Assembly (NCBI RefSeq): GCF_000512895.1
Contig: NZ_CP007033.1
Location: forward strand, 836,001 to 900,000
Length of the DNA stretch: 64,000 bases
Direction: 5' to 3'
From: Dehalobacter restrictus DSM 9455
Lineage (GTDB): Bacteria > Bacillota > Desulfitobacteriia > Desulfitobacteriales > Syntrophobotulaceae
Below the pieces are notes generated by a model. The model had not been told where the DNA came from, made no database searches, and was given only the letters and a program-made list of their open reading frames with translations. This document shows, piece by piece, positions 1 to 9,827 of the stretch (positions are counted from its first letter, which is position 1; every line of letters begins with the position of its first letter). The position numbers and the translations under genes were made by a program.

Positions 1-21
1 ATGATCAGCCGATCGAAATAA
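1..21 (+). CDS. possible 3' end of an upstream gene
   Basis: Frame 1 from the window edge reads six codons and then TAA at 19-21, about 20 bases before the carA start. This would fit the tail of an upstream gene in the same operon. Only six codons are visible, so neither the frame nor the product can be established. Confidence 0.25.
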   Translation: MISRSK

Positions 22-40
22 GAACAACGGAGGGATCCGC

Positions 41-1240
41 GTGCAGCAGAATGTGTATATTATCCTGGCCAATGGCCAGGTTTTTAAAGGGAAGCCTTTC
101 GGGGCAGCAGGAGAGGCAGTCGGTGAGATTGTCTTTACTACTGCAATGACCGGATATCTAGAAACCCTGACTGACCCGAGCTATTACGGGCAGATTGTGG
201 TTCAGACGTTCCCTTTGATCGGAAATTATGGGATTATTCCGAACGATTTTGAAAGTGATTCCCCGAAATTGAAAGCCTATGTTGTCCGGGAGTGGTGTCA
301 AGTTCCCTCCAACTTTCGCTGTGAGGGTGAGCTTGACGCTTTTTTAAGAGCACAGAATATTGTCGGGGTTTATGGGGTTGACACCCGGGAACTCACCAAG
401 ATCATCCGCGAGGTCGGCGTAATGAACGCCAAAATCACCGCAACCCTGGACAATCTTGAGAAAGATCTGGCTGAAATCAATGCTTATAAAATTACGGACG
501 CGATCCAGACAGTTTCCTGCAGGGAAACAATACCGACCGAGAACACCGATGTAACACGGAAGAGTATCTCATCCATTGAAATAGTCCCAACCAGAGACAT
601 AGGTAAGCCCGTTGACGTTGCCACATCTAGAGATGTAGCGACCGCCAAAGAAGTAACCGGCAAATACCGGGTGGTCCTGTGGGATTTCGGAGCGAAGGAA
701 AATATCCGGCGTGAGCTCATTAAACGCGGCTGTGAGGTTATCACGGTGCCTGCTGAGACATCCACCGAAAGTATCCTGGCTTTGCACCCGGACGGGATCA
801 TGCTTTCCAACGGACCGGGAGATCCGGCCGACAATAAGGGAATTATCGCAGAACTGAAGAAGCTTTCTGCCTCCGGTCTGCCGATCTTCGGGATATGTCT
901 CGGACATCAGCTGCTGGCGCTGGCGCAGGGTGCCGAAACGTCCAAGCTGAAATACGGGCACCGGGGCGCCAACCAGCCGGTGAAGGATTTGAAAACCGGC
1001 AGGGTCTACATTACAAGCCAGAACCATGGCTATGCGGTTGTTGCCAACAGCCTTCCTGCTCATGCCCGCATGCGTTTTGAGAATGCCAATGACGGGACTT
1101 GCGAAGGAATTGAATATCTGAATATGCCAGCTTTCTCGGCACAGTTTCATCCGGAAGCTTCGGCAGGACCCTTGGATACCAGCTATTTATTTGATCAATT
1201 TATTGATTTGATGAGGAAGGACTGCTCAACATGCCGTTAA
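41..1240 (+). CDS. carA: carbamoyl-phosphate synthase small (glutaminase) subunit
   Basis: CarA hydrolyses glutamine and passes ammonia to CarB for carbamoyl phosphate, the precursor of arginine and pyrimidines. The N-terminal small-chain domain covers about residues 1-140. A class I glutamine amidotransferase domain covers about 215-395, with nucleophile C286 in GICLGHQ and H370/E372 in AQFHPEAS completing the triad. The start is GTG, preceded by GGAGGGA. At 399 aa it is longer than most CarA. The extra length is a low-complexity linker at about residues 150-210, rich in Thr, Val, Asp and Arg with repeated DVAT units. The stop overlaps the carB start by 10 nt, so the two are translationally coupled. 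Confidence 0.95.
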   Translation: MQQNVYIILANGQVFKGKPFGAAGEAVGEIVFTTAMTGYLETLTDPSYYGQIVVQTFPLIGNYGIIPNDFESDSPKLKAYVVREWCQVPSNFRCEGELDAFLRAQNIVGVYGVDTRELTKIIREVGVMNAKITATLDNLEKDLAEINAYKITDAIQTVSCRETIPTENTDVTRKSISSIEIVPTRDIGKPVDVATSRDVATAKEVTGKYRVVLWDFGAKENIRRELIKRGCEVITVPAETSTESILALHPDGIMLSNGPGDPADNKGIIAELKKLSASGLPIFGICLGHQLLALAQGAETSKLKYGHRGANQPVKDLKTGRVYITSQNHGYAVVANSLPAHARMRFENANDGTCEGIEYLNMPAFSAQFHPEASAGPLDTSYLFDQFIDLMRKDCSTCR

Positions 1241-4200
1241 ATAAAACAATAAAAAAAGTACTGGTCATTGGCTCAGGTCCGATCGTCATCGGGCAGGCTG
1301 CTGAATTTGATTACGCGGGGACCCAGGCGTGCAGGGCCTTGAAAGAGGAGGGGCTGGAAGTCGTTCTGATCAACTCCAATCCAGCTACGATCATGACGGA
1401 TAACGCAATGGCCGATCAAATTTACATCGAGCCGTTAACGCTGGAGACCATCAAAAGAATCATCATCAAGGAAAGACCGGACAGCATTTTATCTACGTTA
1501 GGAGGTCAGACCGGTCTGACACTTTCCATGCAGCTTGCCAAAGAAGGATTTCTAGAAAAGCAAGGTGTCAAGCTGTTGGGCGCAAATCCGGTAACCATCG
1601 ATAAAGCTGAAGACCGGCAGATGTTTAAGGATACCATGGCAGCGATCAGCGAGCCTGTCATCCCTTCTCTGGTCGTGACGGATGTCCCTGCTGCCCTCGC
1701 CTTTGCGGAGGAGATCTCCTATCCGGTCATCGTCCGTCCAGCCTTTACGCTGGGTGGAACAGGCGGGGGGATTGCCTATAATGAAATTGAGCTGCAGGAA
1801 ATTGCGGCCAACGGTCTGAGGCTTTCACCGATTACCCAGGTCCTAATTGAAAAATGTATTTCCGGGTGGAAAGAGATTGAGTTTGAAGTGATGCGGGACC
1901 GGGTGGGGAATGTTATTACCGTCTGCAGTATGGAGAATTTCGATCCGGTCGGGGTGCATACCGGGGATAGCATCGTTATCGCGCCGGCCGTTACGCTTTC
2001 GGATAAAGAATACCAAATGCTGCGTTCGGCTGCGCTGAATATTATTACAGCCCTGGAAGTGGAAGGCGGCTGCAACTGCCAGTTCGCGCTGCATCCGGAC
2101 AGCTTTGACTATGCCGTCATTGAGGTGAACCCGAGGGTATCCCGTTCCTCAGCTCTGGCCTCCAAGGCGACGGGGTATCCGATTGCTAAGGTTGCCGCAA
2201 AAATTGCGGTCGGCTATACACTCGATGAGATTAAAAACGCCGTTACAGGGAAGACCTATGCCTGTTTTGAACCGGCGCTGGATTATGTCGTGGTGAAACT
2301 GCCCAAGTGGCCGTTTGATAAATTTGTTTACGCGAAACGCACACTGGGTACGCAGATGAAAGCAACCGGTGAAGTGATGGCGATCGGCGTGAGCTTTGAG
2401 CAGGCCATTATGAAAGCGGTCAGGGGAGCGGAGATTTCCCTGGACAGCTTAAACCTGCCCAAACTCAAGAAACTGACGGATGCCGAGATTGAACAGCTGC
2501 TTGCGGTGTGCAACGATGAACGGCTTTTTGTGATATTTGAAGCGTTGCAGAGGGACATTTCTTGCGAATTGATTCATGAGATCACCAAGATTGACCTCTG
2601 GTTCTTATACAAACTGGCTCACCTTAAAGCTTTGGAGAAAGAGCTAGCCGTCGGACCTCTAACGCAGGAGCTGTACGAAGAGGCCAAGAAACTTGGGTAT
2701 CCTGATAAAGTGATTGAACGGCTTTCAGGCTGCAGGATTGAACAGGGGATTGCGCAGGGGATCTATCAGAAACGCTGGGCTTCTTACAAAATGGTCGATA
2801 CCTGCGCAGCCGAATTTGAGGCGGAGACCCCGTATTTTTACTCGACGTACGATGAAGCCAATGAGGCTGAGCAGTTTATCCAAGCCCGGAATAGCGGCAG
2901 GAAAACAATTATTGTCTTTGGATCAGGACCAATCCGAATCGGCCAGGGGATCGAGTTTGACTATGCTTCCGTACATTGTGTGTGGGCGCTGAAAAAAGCA
3001 GGCTATGAGGTCGTGATCGTCAACAATAACCCGGAGACCGTATCGACCGATTTTGACACGGCCGACCGCTTGTATTTTGAACCGCTGACCAATGAGGACG
3101 TTCTGAATGTGATTCATACGGAGCAGCCCTATGGCGTCGTCGTGGCTTTTGGCGGACAGACGGCCATTAAGCTGACGAAGTTCTTGGAAGCCCAGGGGGT
3201 ACGGATTCTGGGCACACCGGCCGACAGCATTGATGCGGCCGAAGACAGGGAACGGTTTGACGCTTTGTTGGAACGACTCTCCATTAAACGGCCTCAGGGA
3301 CATACCGTGATGAACACCGATGAAGCGTTGCAGGCGGCGAATAAGCTCGGCTATCCGGTTCTGATGCGCCCTTCCTATGTGCTTGGCGGACAAAATATGA
3401 TTATTGCGTTTAGTGATCAGGATATCTGTGAATACATGGACATTATCCTAACTTACAACATCGAAAATCCCGTACTGATCGATAAGTACCTGTCAGGTAT
3501 TGAAATCGAAGTCGATGCGATCTGTGACGGTGAAGAGATTCTGATCCCCGGGATCATGGAGCATATTGAGCGGGCCGGTATCCATTCCGGTGATTCAATT
3601 GCAGTCTATCCCGCCTGGAACTTAAGCGGAGAACTGACGGAACGGGTCATTGACTATTCCAGGAAACTGGCCCTGGCCTTAAACACCCAGGGGCTGGTCA
3701 ATATTCAGTATGTCGTTCATGCCGGAGAAATCTACGTCATCGAAGTGAATCCGCGTTCCTCAAGGACCATCCCGTATATCAGCAAAGTGACCGGCGTGCC
3801 GATGGTTGACCTCGCGACCCGGGCGATGCTTGGCGAAAAACTGACCGATATGAGCTATGGCACAGGGCTGTATAAAACCCCGCCTTATGTCGCGGTTAAG
3901 GTTCCGGTGTTTTCGTTTGAAAAACTGATCGACGTCGATGTGCAGCTGGGCCCGGAGATGAAGTCGACGGGCGAGGTGCTGGGTATCGGCAAATCGCTGG
4001 CCGAGGCGCTTTATAAGGGACTGGTGGCTGCCGGGTACAAGATGGTGAAGCAGGGTGGCGTTTTAATTACGGTTCGCAACGGCGATAAGCCGGAGATGGT
4101 TGATATCGCCAGGAAATACAGCGAGCTGGGCTTTAAACTCTATGCGACCGGCGGAACGGCCAAAGTGCTGGAGCAAGCGGGTCTGCAGGTAATTTCGGTC

Positions 4201-5298
4201 AAGAAGATTCATGAATCAGAGCATGACAATATCCAAACGCTGCTGGAAAGCGGCAAGATCCATTATATTATTTCGACTTCCGCCAAAGGCAGGCTACCCG
4301 GTCTGGACAGTGTCAAAATCCGCCGCAAGGCAGTTGAGACAGCAATTCCGTGCCTGACCTCGCTGGATACCGCCAATGCGTTAGCCAACAGTCTGAAGAG
4401 CCGGTATTCCCAGAACAACACGGAGCTTGTGGACATCAACCATATGCGCAGCGAACGGCGGCAGCTTACCTTTACAAAAATGCAGTCCTGCGGCAACGAT
4501 TATATCTATTTCAACTGCTTCGATCAACAAATCGTCAGCCCGGAATCCCTGAGTGTTTATTTATCTGATAGGCACTATGGTATCGGCGGGGACGGGATCG
4601 TGCTGATCTGCCCGTCCGACAAAGCGGATGCGAGGATGCAGATGTTCAATCTGGATGGCAGCGAAGGTAAAATGAGCGGCAATGCGCTTACATGCATCGG
4701 GAAATATCTGTACGACAACGAGATCATCGTTAAGGATCGGATTTCGATTGAAACCTTGAGCGGGACTAAAAAACTGAAACTCTATATCCAAAACGGGAAA
4801 GTCGATTCGGTCTGCGTGGATATGGGGCCGGCGGAGTTGGAACCTCAGAAGATTCCGGTTAAATTGCCGGGAGAGGTTATCGTGAATCAGCCGGTTACGA
4901 TTGCCGGTCGCGATTACCGCATCACCTGTGTGTCCATGGGGAATCCGCATAGTGTGCTTTTTGTGGAGAACCAGGAAAGCATTCAGATGGATATTGAAGG
5001 ACCGGCCTTCGAATATTCTCCGTTATTTCCGGAAAGAGTCAATGTGGAATTCGTCACGATGATTGACCGAAATACCCTCAAAATGAGGGTCTGGGAACGT
5101 GGCAACGGCGAAACGCTTGCGGCCGGTACCAGCGCCTGCGCGGCTGTCGTTGCTGCAGTGCTGAACGGTTTCTGCCAAAAAGACCAGCATATTCTGGTGA
5201 AGCTAAAAGGCGGCGACCTGGTTGTTAAATATACGGATGAGACGGTCTATATGACAGGAAAACCGGAAAAGGTATTCGAAGGAAGCGTAGAGATTTAA
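1231..5298 (+). CDS. carB: CarB fused to a cysteine-less diaminopimelate-epimerase-like domain
   Basis: Residues 1 to about 1070 form a complete CPSase large subunit: two ATP-grasp synthetase halves, each opening with a GSGPIxIGQ nucleotide motif, the oligomerisation region, and an MGS-like allosteric domain at about 935-1065. Without a stop the frame continues into a DapF-fold domain at about 1075-1355. Family motifs are kept there: GND near its start, NLDGSE, GNPH, and WERGNGET. Both catalytic cysteines are replaced: the MCGNG position reads MSGNA (Ser1149) and the ACGTG position reads AAGTS (Ala1298). Racemisation by the two-base mechanism should therefore be lost, and ligand binding or a structural role is inferred. 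An in-frame ATG at 4444 could allow internal initiation but lacks a good ribosome site. A second, unfused CarB lies at 24221-27445. Confidence 0.93.
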   Translation: MPLNKTIKKVLVIGSGPIVIGQAAEFDYAGTQACRALKEEGLEVVLINSNPATIMTDNAMADQIYIEPLTLETIKRIIIKERPDSILSTLGGQTGLTLSMQLAKEGFLEKQGVKLLGANPVTIDKAEDRQMFKDTMAAISEPVIPSLVVTDVPAALAFAEEISYPVIVRPAFTLGGTGGGIAYNEIELQEIAANGLRLSPITQVLIEKCISGWKEIEFEVMRDRVGNVITVCSMENFDPVGVHTGDSIVIAPAVTLSDKEYQMLRSAALNIITALEVEGGCNCQFALHPDSFDYAVIEVNPRVSRSSALASKATGYPIAKVAAKIAVGYTLDEIKNAVTGKTYACFEPALDYVVVKLPKWPFDKFVYAKRTLGTQMKATGEVMAIGVSFEQAIMKAVRGAEISLDSLNLPKLKKLTDAEIEQLLAVCNDERLFVIFEALQRDISCELIHEITKIDLWFLYKLAHLKALEKELAVGPLTQELYEEAKKLGYPDKVIERLSGCRIEQGIAQGIYQKRWASYKMVDTCAAEFEAETPYFYSTYDEANEAEQFIQARNSGRKTIIVFGSGPIRIGQGIEFDYASVHCVWALKKAGYEVVIVNNNPETVSTDFDTADRLYFEPLTNEDVLNVIHTEQPYGVVVAFGGQTAIKLTKFLEAQGVRILGTPADSIDAAEDRERFDALLERLSIKRPQGHTVMNTDEALQAANKLGYPVLMRPSYVLGGQNMIIAFSDQDICEYMDIILTYNIENPVLIDKYLSGIEIEVDAICDGEEILIPGIMEHIERAGIHSGDSIAVYPAWNLSGELTERVIDYSRKLALALNTQGLVNIQYVVHAGEIYVIEVNPRSSRTIPYISKVTGVPMVDLATRAMLGEKLTDMSYGTGLYKTPPYVAVKVPVFSFEKLIDVDVQLGPEMKSTGEVLGIGKSLAEALYKGLVAAGYKMVKQGGVLITVRNGDKPEMVDIARKYSELGFKLYATGGTAKVLEQAGLQVISVKKIHESEHDNIQTLLESGKIHYIISTSAKGRLPGLDSVKIRRKAVETAIPCLTSLDTANALANSLKSRYSQNNTELVDINHMRSERRQLTFTKMQSCGNDYIYFNCFDQQIVSPESLSVYLSDRHYGIGGDGIVLICPSDKADARMQMFNLDGSEGKMSGNALTCIGKYLYDNEIIVKDRISIETLSGTKKLKLYIQNGKVDSVCVDMGPAELEPQKIPVKLPGEVIVNQPVTIAGRDYRITCVSMGNPHSVLFVENQESIQMDIEGPAFEYSPLFPERVNVEFVTMIDRNTLKMRVWERGNGETLAAGTSACAAVVAAVLNGFCQKDQHILVKLKGGDLVVKYTDETVYMTGKPEKVFEGSVEI

Positions 5299-5307
5299 TT
5301 AACGATA

Positions 5308-5331
5308 CAATATCAATTGTAATTGATATTG
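5308..5331. repeat. perfect 11-bp inverted repeat after carB
   Basis: CAATATCAATT and AATTGATATTG are exact inverted copies separated by GT. The repeat lies 10 nt after the carB stop and just before the convergent GerAC remnant. It is AT-rich and lacks a following T-tract, so it may be an operator or weak structure and is not a typical intrinsic terminator. Confidence 0.5.
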
Positions 5332-5340
5332 CATTATAAT

Positions 5341-5609
5341 TTATTCACCCATCATCCCGGTTTGGACGATCATAGCATCGACCACGATTTCTACTTCCGC
5401 TGTAAGAAAAGCTTTCCGCCAGTCCGATCCTAGCGTCTGCCATGCTGAGAGGTTAGTATGATGGAGTTTTTCTGTAAAACCAAGAAAATCTGAATTGTAT
5501 TCCTTGGCTTTATCAACTGCCTGCGTGGAAAGATCCCGCAGCCTGTCTTCGATAATATTATGGGCTGAGCAATTCAAAGCAGATTCTGAACATTTACGCT
5601 GCTGCCACT
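5341..5609 (-). pseudogene. GerAC (Ger(x)C) spore germination lipoprotein, C-terminal remnant
   Basis: The readable peptide (about 78-90 aa) matches the end of Ger(x)C family germinant-receptor C subunits: a helix with DRLRDLSTQAVDKAKEYNSD, then DFLGF, a Trp-rich stretch (AWQTLGSDWRKAF) and the closing strand AEVEIVVDAMIVQTG. Full-length members are about 350-400 aa with a lipoprotein signal peptide. Here the frame runs into TAG near 5612 on the minus strand and the topoisomerase-like gene occupies the expected upstream position. No gerAA or gerAB is nearby. It is best read as a relic disrupted by insertion or deletion. Confidence 0.65.
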
Positions 5610-5697
5610 AACGTCCGCTTGTGGATCTGTGCAAGTCTGGTTTTCCCTGAGGGTCATCTCAGCCTCTGTTTAAAAATTCGGCTGTTTTAAGATTAAT

Positions 5698-5709
5698 TAC
5701 ACTAGTGTA
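5698..5709. repeat. 12-bp palindrome
   Basis: TACACTAGTGTA is a perfect palindrome just beyond the 3' end of the topoisomerase VI-like gene and before the GerAC remnant. It could be an operator or mark the junction of the inserted segment. Nothing further supports either reading. Confidence 0.3.
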
Positions 5710-5717
5710 GTCAAATC

Positions 5718-7937
5718 TCAAAAACGGCAATTTTTAATCATATCCTCAGACACGGCCTTAATGACATCCTTCCATAGATTGACCGGTTCCTTCTTAAGCT
5801 CCGCCTGCACTGTCTCAGCTAACCGGGTTTGGCTGTCGCCGCAGCGCTCTTTAACTTGCCGGACTGCTTGCGTAACCTGATCAGCATAGTGGTTTTGTTC
5901 CAATATTTCCGCTGCAAGCTTTTGGCCGAGTTTATCCTGAAGGCTGTGATCCAGGCTCTCCAGCATGGTACTTTCGGGCGGTATCACTTTGCCTTTATCG
6001 TAAAGCCTGATTTTTCCCTCCAGCCAGGCAAGAAACTGCGGCGTACTCATGGCGTTCAGTTCCACTCTGTAGTCCTGCAGCCAGCTCTCCCACTCGGGAT
6101 CAATATAGCTGGCCACGCCCTTCTTGCGGCCTGTTTTTCCTGCCTTTTCGATTTCCAGCCCCATGCTGACGGCTTCTTCCGGGTCCAGCCCCAGATTGAT
6201 GATCTTCACTTTTCTGCCGGGCCTGGCTTTGGTTTCATTTTGCAGGGTATCATAGATCGTCGTGCCATATGCGTCCGCGTCATGAATGCAGAAAAAAGTA
6301 ATCTCTTCCTCCGAATTCTCTCCGAGCGCATCAAGCAAATCCTTGACCGCTCCACTAGCATAACCTTTGCTGGTGAGTAAAGCCATATCATATTTCTCCG
6401 GGATTTTCTTTTCTTTGAGCACATTGAAGAAGCCTTCTTTTTCAATATACAGGATTTTATTGAACGTCCAAACGGGCTTCTGATAGTTTTCCACCGCGAT
6501 CGTGCCGATGGAAATATCCTGGCCTGAGTGGGGATGGTACAGCGTCCCCCGCTCATCCCGGTACATTAGCGGAATGTCACCGTGCTGTGCTTCATAACTG
6601 CTGATCAATTCCGTGCAGAAATAGGCGTAATCCGGTTCTTTGCCACTTTCTTTGATCACATACGGCCGGACGGCATAATAAAGCTGACGCAGGCTGAAAC
6701 GGTATTCGCCGTTGCCGCTGGCTTTAGCAATGGCTTGTTGCAGGCATGCCGCCACGACTTCTTTTTGGGATTTCTTTCGTTCCACCACATCGCCCGGCAG
6801 GGATTTTTGGGCTCTACTGACCGCCTTTTGAATGCTTTCTGCCATGGTGTCGCTGATGATCGAGAGATCCGGTTCTTTCCCATCTGTCACAACCGGGATA
6901 TAGGGCGTTATGATATTGATCAGAATAACGGCAGGTTTGGCTTTCACACATAGGATTAAACCGCAGCCGAAAATACTGAGCAAATTTTTATTGTGGTAAA
7001 TATTGACATTGCCGGTCACAGGGGATTTATTGAGCAGTACCGTTATATGGGGCGTATCGGAGGGTATCGCGTACACTTCAAGGACAAACGCTATTTCCGC
7101 GTCGTGTTCCCCTTTGACGGTCCTGGCCTTAAAGGTGCCGGCTGATTTACAATAGCCGCTGTACCCATCCAGCTTGCCGATCCGCCCCAGCCTCTCGGGA
7201 CTGACATTTTTAACCGCTGCTCGGAGCTCAGCCAAAAGCGCTTCCGTCTCATCGAACTCCAAGGCTGCGGCAGACGTCTTGGTATATTCTGCGGCTATCT
7301 TCCCGGCTTTCCCACCGGTACAACCGTCGAACTGCGTGATTAGTTCCCGGACCGATCCGCTATAGGACTGAAACAATTCAAAAAAGTTTTCACTGGTATA
7401 CCAATAGGGCGAGGTCTTTCCCCGGTAGGTTTCACCTTGGGCATATTCCATTGCCAGGCTTGCCCAGCTTGAATCGATAGGCATTTCGCCCAGAGTAAAT
7501 CTAATTTTTGTCCCGGCTTCGTCATAATCGCTTAAGCTTTCCGGGAAGGCTGTACCGTCATTTTGAAAATGGATTTTATAATTTTTGCCTCGGGTTGAAA
7601 CATAGAGTTCGCCGCCCGACGCCACTACCGCCCCGGCTACCACGCGCAGACCGTTACCCAATGCCCCCCGGGTTGGCAGTCTTAAATACTTGGAGGACCG
7701 TAGCGGCCTGTTGATGGAAAACAGTTCCGGATCGAGGCCGCTGCCGTGATCCTTAACATAAAAAAAACCGCCCTCATAACCGATTTCACAATCGCCGCCC
7801 AGATCCAGCGCATTATCCGTGAGTTCCTTGCAAACCAGCCTGGACAATTTACTTCTCGGCACCCCCGCTTTTTGGGGCAAGGTTTCCATATTTCTGAATA
7901 ATTTCCAGTCTTCCCGTTCAAAAAACATGCTCTGCAT
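5718..7937 (-). CDS. single-chain topoisomerase VI-like protein (B-type GHKL ATPase fused to A-type Spo11/Toprim)
   Basis: The 739-aa protein joins both type IIB topoisomerase subunits in one chain. The N-terminal half has Bergerat-fold ATPase motifs: E38 and N42 in CKELTDNALD, DHGSG at 63-67, and GALGNGL at 91-97. A transducer-like region with conserved Lys and Asn follows (about 270-350). The C-terminal half has a winged helix with the Spo11/TopVIA tyrosine motif RQLYY (Y420/Y421). A Toprim domain follows with E499 (LYIEKEG) and D553/D555 (HDADAYG). Bacterial B-A fusions of this kind are called topoisomerase VIII and occur mainly on plasmids and integrated elements. An SD AGGAGGA precedes the start, and Met4 is an alternative. 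The neighbouring GerAC relic supports horizontal acquisition. Whether it relaxes DNA, cleaves DNA or acts in defence cannot be read from sequence. Confidence 0.85.
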   Translation of the reverse strand: MQSMFFEREDWKLFRNMETLPQKAGVPRSKLSRLVCKELTDNALDLGGDCEIGYEGGFFYVKDHGSGLDPELFSINRPLRSSKYLRLPTRGALGNGLRVVAGAVVASGGELYVSTRGKNYKIHFQNDGTAFPESLSDYDEAGTKIRFTLGEMPIDSSWASLAMEYAQGETYRGKTSPYWYTSENFFELFQSYSGSVRELITQFDGCTGGKAGKIAAEYTKTSAAALEFDETEALLAELRAAVKNVSPERLGRIGKLDGYSGYCKSAGTFKARTVKGEHDAEIAFVLEVYAIPSDTPHITVLLNKSPVTGNVNIYHNKNLLSIFGCGLILCVKAKPAVILINIITPYIPVVTDGKEPDLSIISDTMAESIQKAVSRAQKSLPGDVVERKKSQKEVVAACLQQAIAKASGNGEYRFSLRQLYYAVRPYVIKESGKEPDYAYFCTELISSYEAQHGDIPLMYRDERGTLYHPHSGQDISIGTIAVENYQKPVWTFNKILYIEKEGFFNVLKEKKIPEKYDMALLTSKGYASGAVKDLLDALGENSEEEITFFCIHDADAYGTTIYDTLQNETKARPGRKVKIINLGLDPEEAVSMGLEIEKAGKTGRKKGVASYIDPEWESWLQDYRVELNAMSTPQFLAWLEGKIRLYDKGKVIPPESTMLESLDHSLQDKLGQKLAAEILEQNHYADQVTQAVRQVKERCGDSQTRLAETVQAELKKEPVNLWKDVIKAVSEDMIKNCRF

Positions 7938-7950
7938 TCATCCTCCTGAA

Positions 7951-7984
7951 ACAAAAAAAATATTCCAAACATTTGCTGGAATAT
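7951..7984 (-). terminator. hairpin plus T8 in the leader of the topoisomerase-like gene
   Basis: On the minus strand ATATTCCA pairs with TGGAATAT across a 9-nt loop and is followed at once by eight T residues. This is a terminator-like structure only about 10 nt before the gene's ribosome binding site. It could attenuate the gene. A short reading frame starting with ATG near 8017 (SD GGGGTGG) runs through the hairpin and could act as a leader peptide. Confidence 0.5.
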
Positions 7985-8083
7985 GATATGTTCAGGCTTA
8001 GAAAATGGACAAAACATAACCACCCCTAAAGGAGTATTCTATCGATTTATTTTACTTTTTGCCGTTTTCGAAGCTTATAACAG

Positions 8084-8135
8084 AAACATGGGGCACATCG
8101 AAACTTAAACTAAAGTTTCGTTACGCCCCATGTTT
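8084..8135 (-). terminator. two-tier inverted repeat at the end of ecfA2
   Basis: An outer stem (AAACATGGGGC / GCCCCATGTTT) encloses an inner stem (CGAAACTT / AAGTTTCG). The structure overlaps the last codons and stop of ecfA2 and probably ends or insulates the ECF transcript from the downstream topoisomerase-like gene. The T-run after it is short. Confidence 0.55.
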
Positions 8136-8987
8136 ATTTTCTTGAAGAAATCTTAGGATTTCTTCGCTGGCTTCTTGCATACTGCTGATGTCCGTTTTGA
8201 TAGCAAACCCTTTCTCAGCCAGCCGATAAACAACTTGCAAGTACTCCGGCAATTCCAGTTGATATCGACCAAGAATTTCAGGTTTCATCAGCAGGTCTTT
8301 AACGTCTCCGAAAAAGATTATGGATCCACTGTCCAAAATAGCAATCTTATCCGTGATGGCCATGATTTCTTTAAGGTTATGAGAGATCATGACCGTCGTT
8401 TCTTTTTTTTCGTGACGTTTTTTGAGTATATCCGAAAGCAGCTTCCGGCCGGCAGCGTCCAAACCTGCCATGGGTTCATCAAGGATGAGTATTTCCGGCT
8501 GAATGGCCAGCATCCCGGCAATGGCGACCCTTCTTCGCATGCCGCCGCTCAGTGTGACCGGGGACAGTTGGTTGATATTTTCCTGGTTTATACCAACCTG
8601 CCGCAGAGCATCATAGACTCTTTCTGCGACTTCTGTTTCAGGCAGGCCTAAGTTCCTCGGGCCATAGGCCACTTCATCAAAGACCGTAACTTGAAAAATC
8701 TGCTGTTCGGGATATTGAAAAACCAGCCCTGCTTTTTTCCAAAGATCTTTACTTAATTTGGGGTCCGAAGTTGGAATCCCGCATACAGTCATATGACCGG
8801 AGGTAGGCCGGATCAATCCGTTAAAATGTTGGGCAAGTGTCGATTTACCGGAACCGTTAGGTCCGAGTATGCCAAGGAATTCTCCTTTTGTTAGAGAGAT
8901 ATTAATGTCTTTGAGGGCTTGATGTTCGTAAACTGAACCGGGTAAGTACGTATAAGAAAGATGATTCGTTTCTACAACTGCAGGCAT
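8121..8987 (-). CDS. ecfA2: ECF transporter ATPase EcfA2
   Basis: This ABC ATPase is one of the two energising subunits of an energy-coupling factor vitamin or metal importer. It has Walker A GPNGSGKST, a Q-loop with the EcfA2-typical FQYPEQQIF, the signature LSGGMRRRVAIAG, Walker B ILILDEPMAGLD and an H-loop histidine (MISHNL). Its start overlaps the end of ecfA1 by 16 nt, and ecfT lies upstream, so the three form one minus-strand operon. The length of 288 aa is normal. Confidence 0.93.
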   Translation of the reverse strand: MPAVVETNHLSYTYLPGSVYEHQALKDINISLTKGEFLGILGPNGSGKSTLAQHFNGLIRPTSGHMTVCGIPTSDPKLSKDLWKKAGLVFQYPEQQIFQVTVFDEVAYGPRNLGLPETEVAERVYDALRQVGINQENINQLSPVTLSGGMRRRVAIAGMLAIQPEILILDEPMAGLDAAGRKLLSDILKKRHEKKETTVMISHNLKEIMAITDKIAILDSGSIIFFGDVKDLLMKPEILGRYQLELPEYLQVVYRLAEKGFAIKTDISSMQEASEEILRFLQENKHGA

Positions 8988-9811
8988 AGATAATCCACCA
9001 ACTCCCGGACAGATTTGACATTTTCGGGAACAGAATATCCGTTTGATCCTAATTGGTTGATCAATTGGTAAACCGTTGGGGTATCCAGTCCCAGTTCTGC
9101 CAACTTTGCACTGGCATAGACTTCCTTTGGGGTTCCCTGTAAAAAAATTGATCCGTGATCCAGAACAATCAGCCTGTCTGCCTGGACCAAATCCTCGGGA
9201 TTATGACTGATGATCAGAATGGTCATGTCTTCCTGTTTATTTAAGACCTTCAGCTGTTCGAGCAGTTCCTTCCTTCCTGTCGGATCCAGCATCGAAGTCG
9301 GCTCATCAAGAACGAGGTATTCCGGCAGCATCGCCAAGGCCGAGGCCAGAGCCACTTTTTGTTTTTGTCCGCCTGAAAGCAGATGCGGTGCATGATGCCT
9401 TTTGTCTTCGAGGCCGCACACCTGGAGTGCCCAATTAATCCGGCGATTGATTTCTGAAATTGGTAGCCCTAAATTTTCAGGGCCAAAAGAAATTTCTTCC
9501 TCAATGACAGGACTGATTAATTGATTATCGGGGTTTTGGAAAACCATACCGACAAGTCTGCGGATTTCAGGCAGTTGTTCAATGTTTGCCGTATCAAGCC
9601 CATTGATAAAGACCTTTCCATCCGTTGGTTTAAGCAGGCCATTTAATAGTTTGGCCAGGGTAGATTTTCCCGAACCATTCATCCCAAGCAAACCGACATA
9701 TTCGCCCTTCCTGATCGACAAGGAGATATCTTTCAGCGCAGGTGTTTTCCCTTGAGAGTAATCTATATAATGCTTTGTGACATTGACGAATTCGATACCT
9801 TGAGCAGTCAT
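8972..9811 (-). CDS. ecfA1: ECF transporter ATPase EcfA1
   Basis: This is the second ABC ATPase of the energy-coupling factor complex. It has Walker A GMNGSGKST, the EcfA1-typical Q-loop FQNPDNQLISPVIEEEI, the signature LSGGQKQKVALA, Walker B YLVLDEPTSMLD and the switch histidine IISHN. It pairs with EcfA2 on the cytoplasmic face of EcfT. At 279 aa it is complete. The gap to ecfT upstream is 16 nt. Confidence 0.93.
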   Translation of the reverse strand: MTAQGIEFVNVTKHYIDYSQGKTPALKDISLSIRKGEYVGLLGMNGSGKSTLAKLLNGLLKPTDGKVFINGLDTANIEQLPEIRRLVGMVFQNPDNQLISPVIEEEISFGPENLGLPISEINRRINWALQVCGLEDKRHHAPHLLSGGQKQKVALASALAMLPEYLVLDEPTSMLDPTGRKELLEQLKVLNKQEDMTILIISHNPEDLVQADRLIVLDHGSIFLQGTPKEVYASAKLAELGLDTPTVYQLINQLGSNGYSVPENVKSVRELVDYLCLQL

Positions 9812-9827
9812 ACTTTCGGCTCCTGAC

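Noticed and set aside
569-1150. 193-aa minus-strand frame inside carA
   Set aside because: It is a shadow of the carA reading frame.
4444-5298. Separate dapF gene
   Set aside because: The frame is continuous with carB, the internal ATG has no good ribosome site, and the catalytic cysteines are missing, so it is treated as a fused domain.
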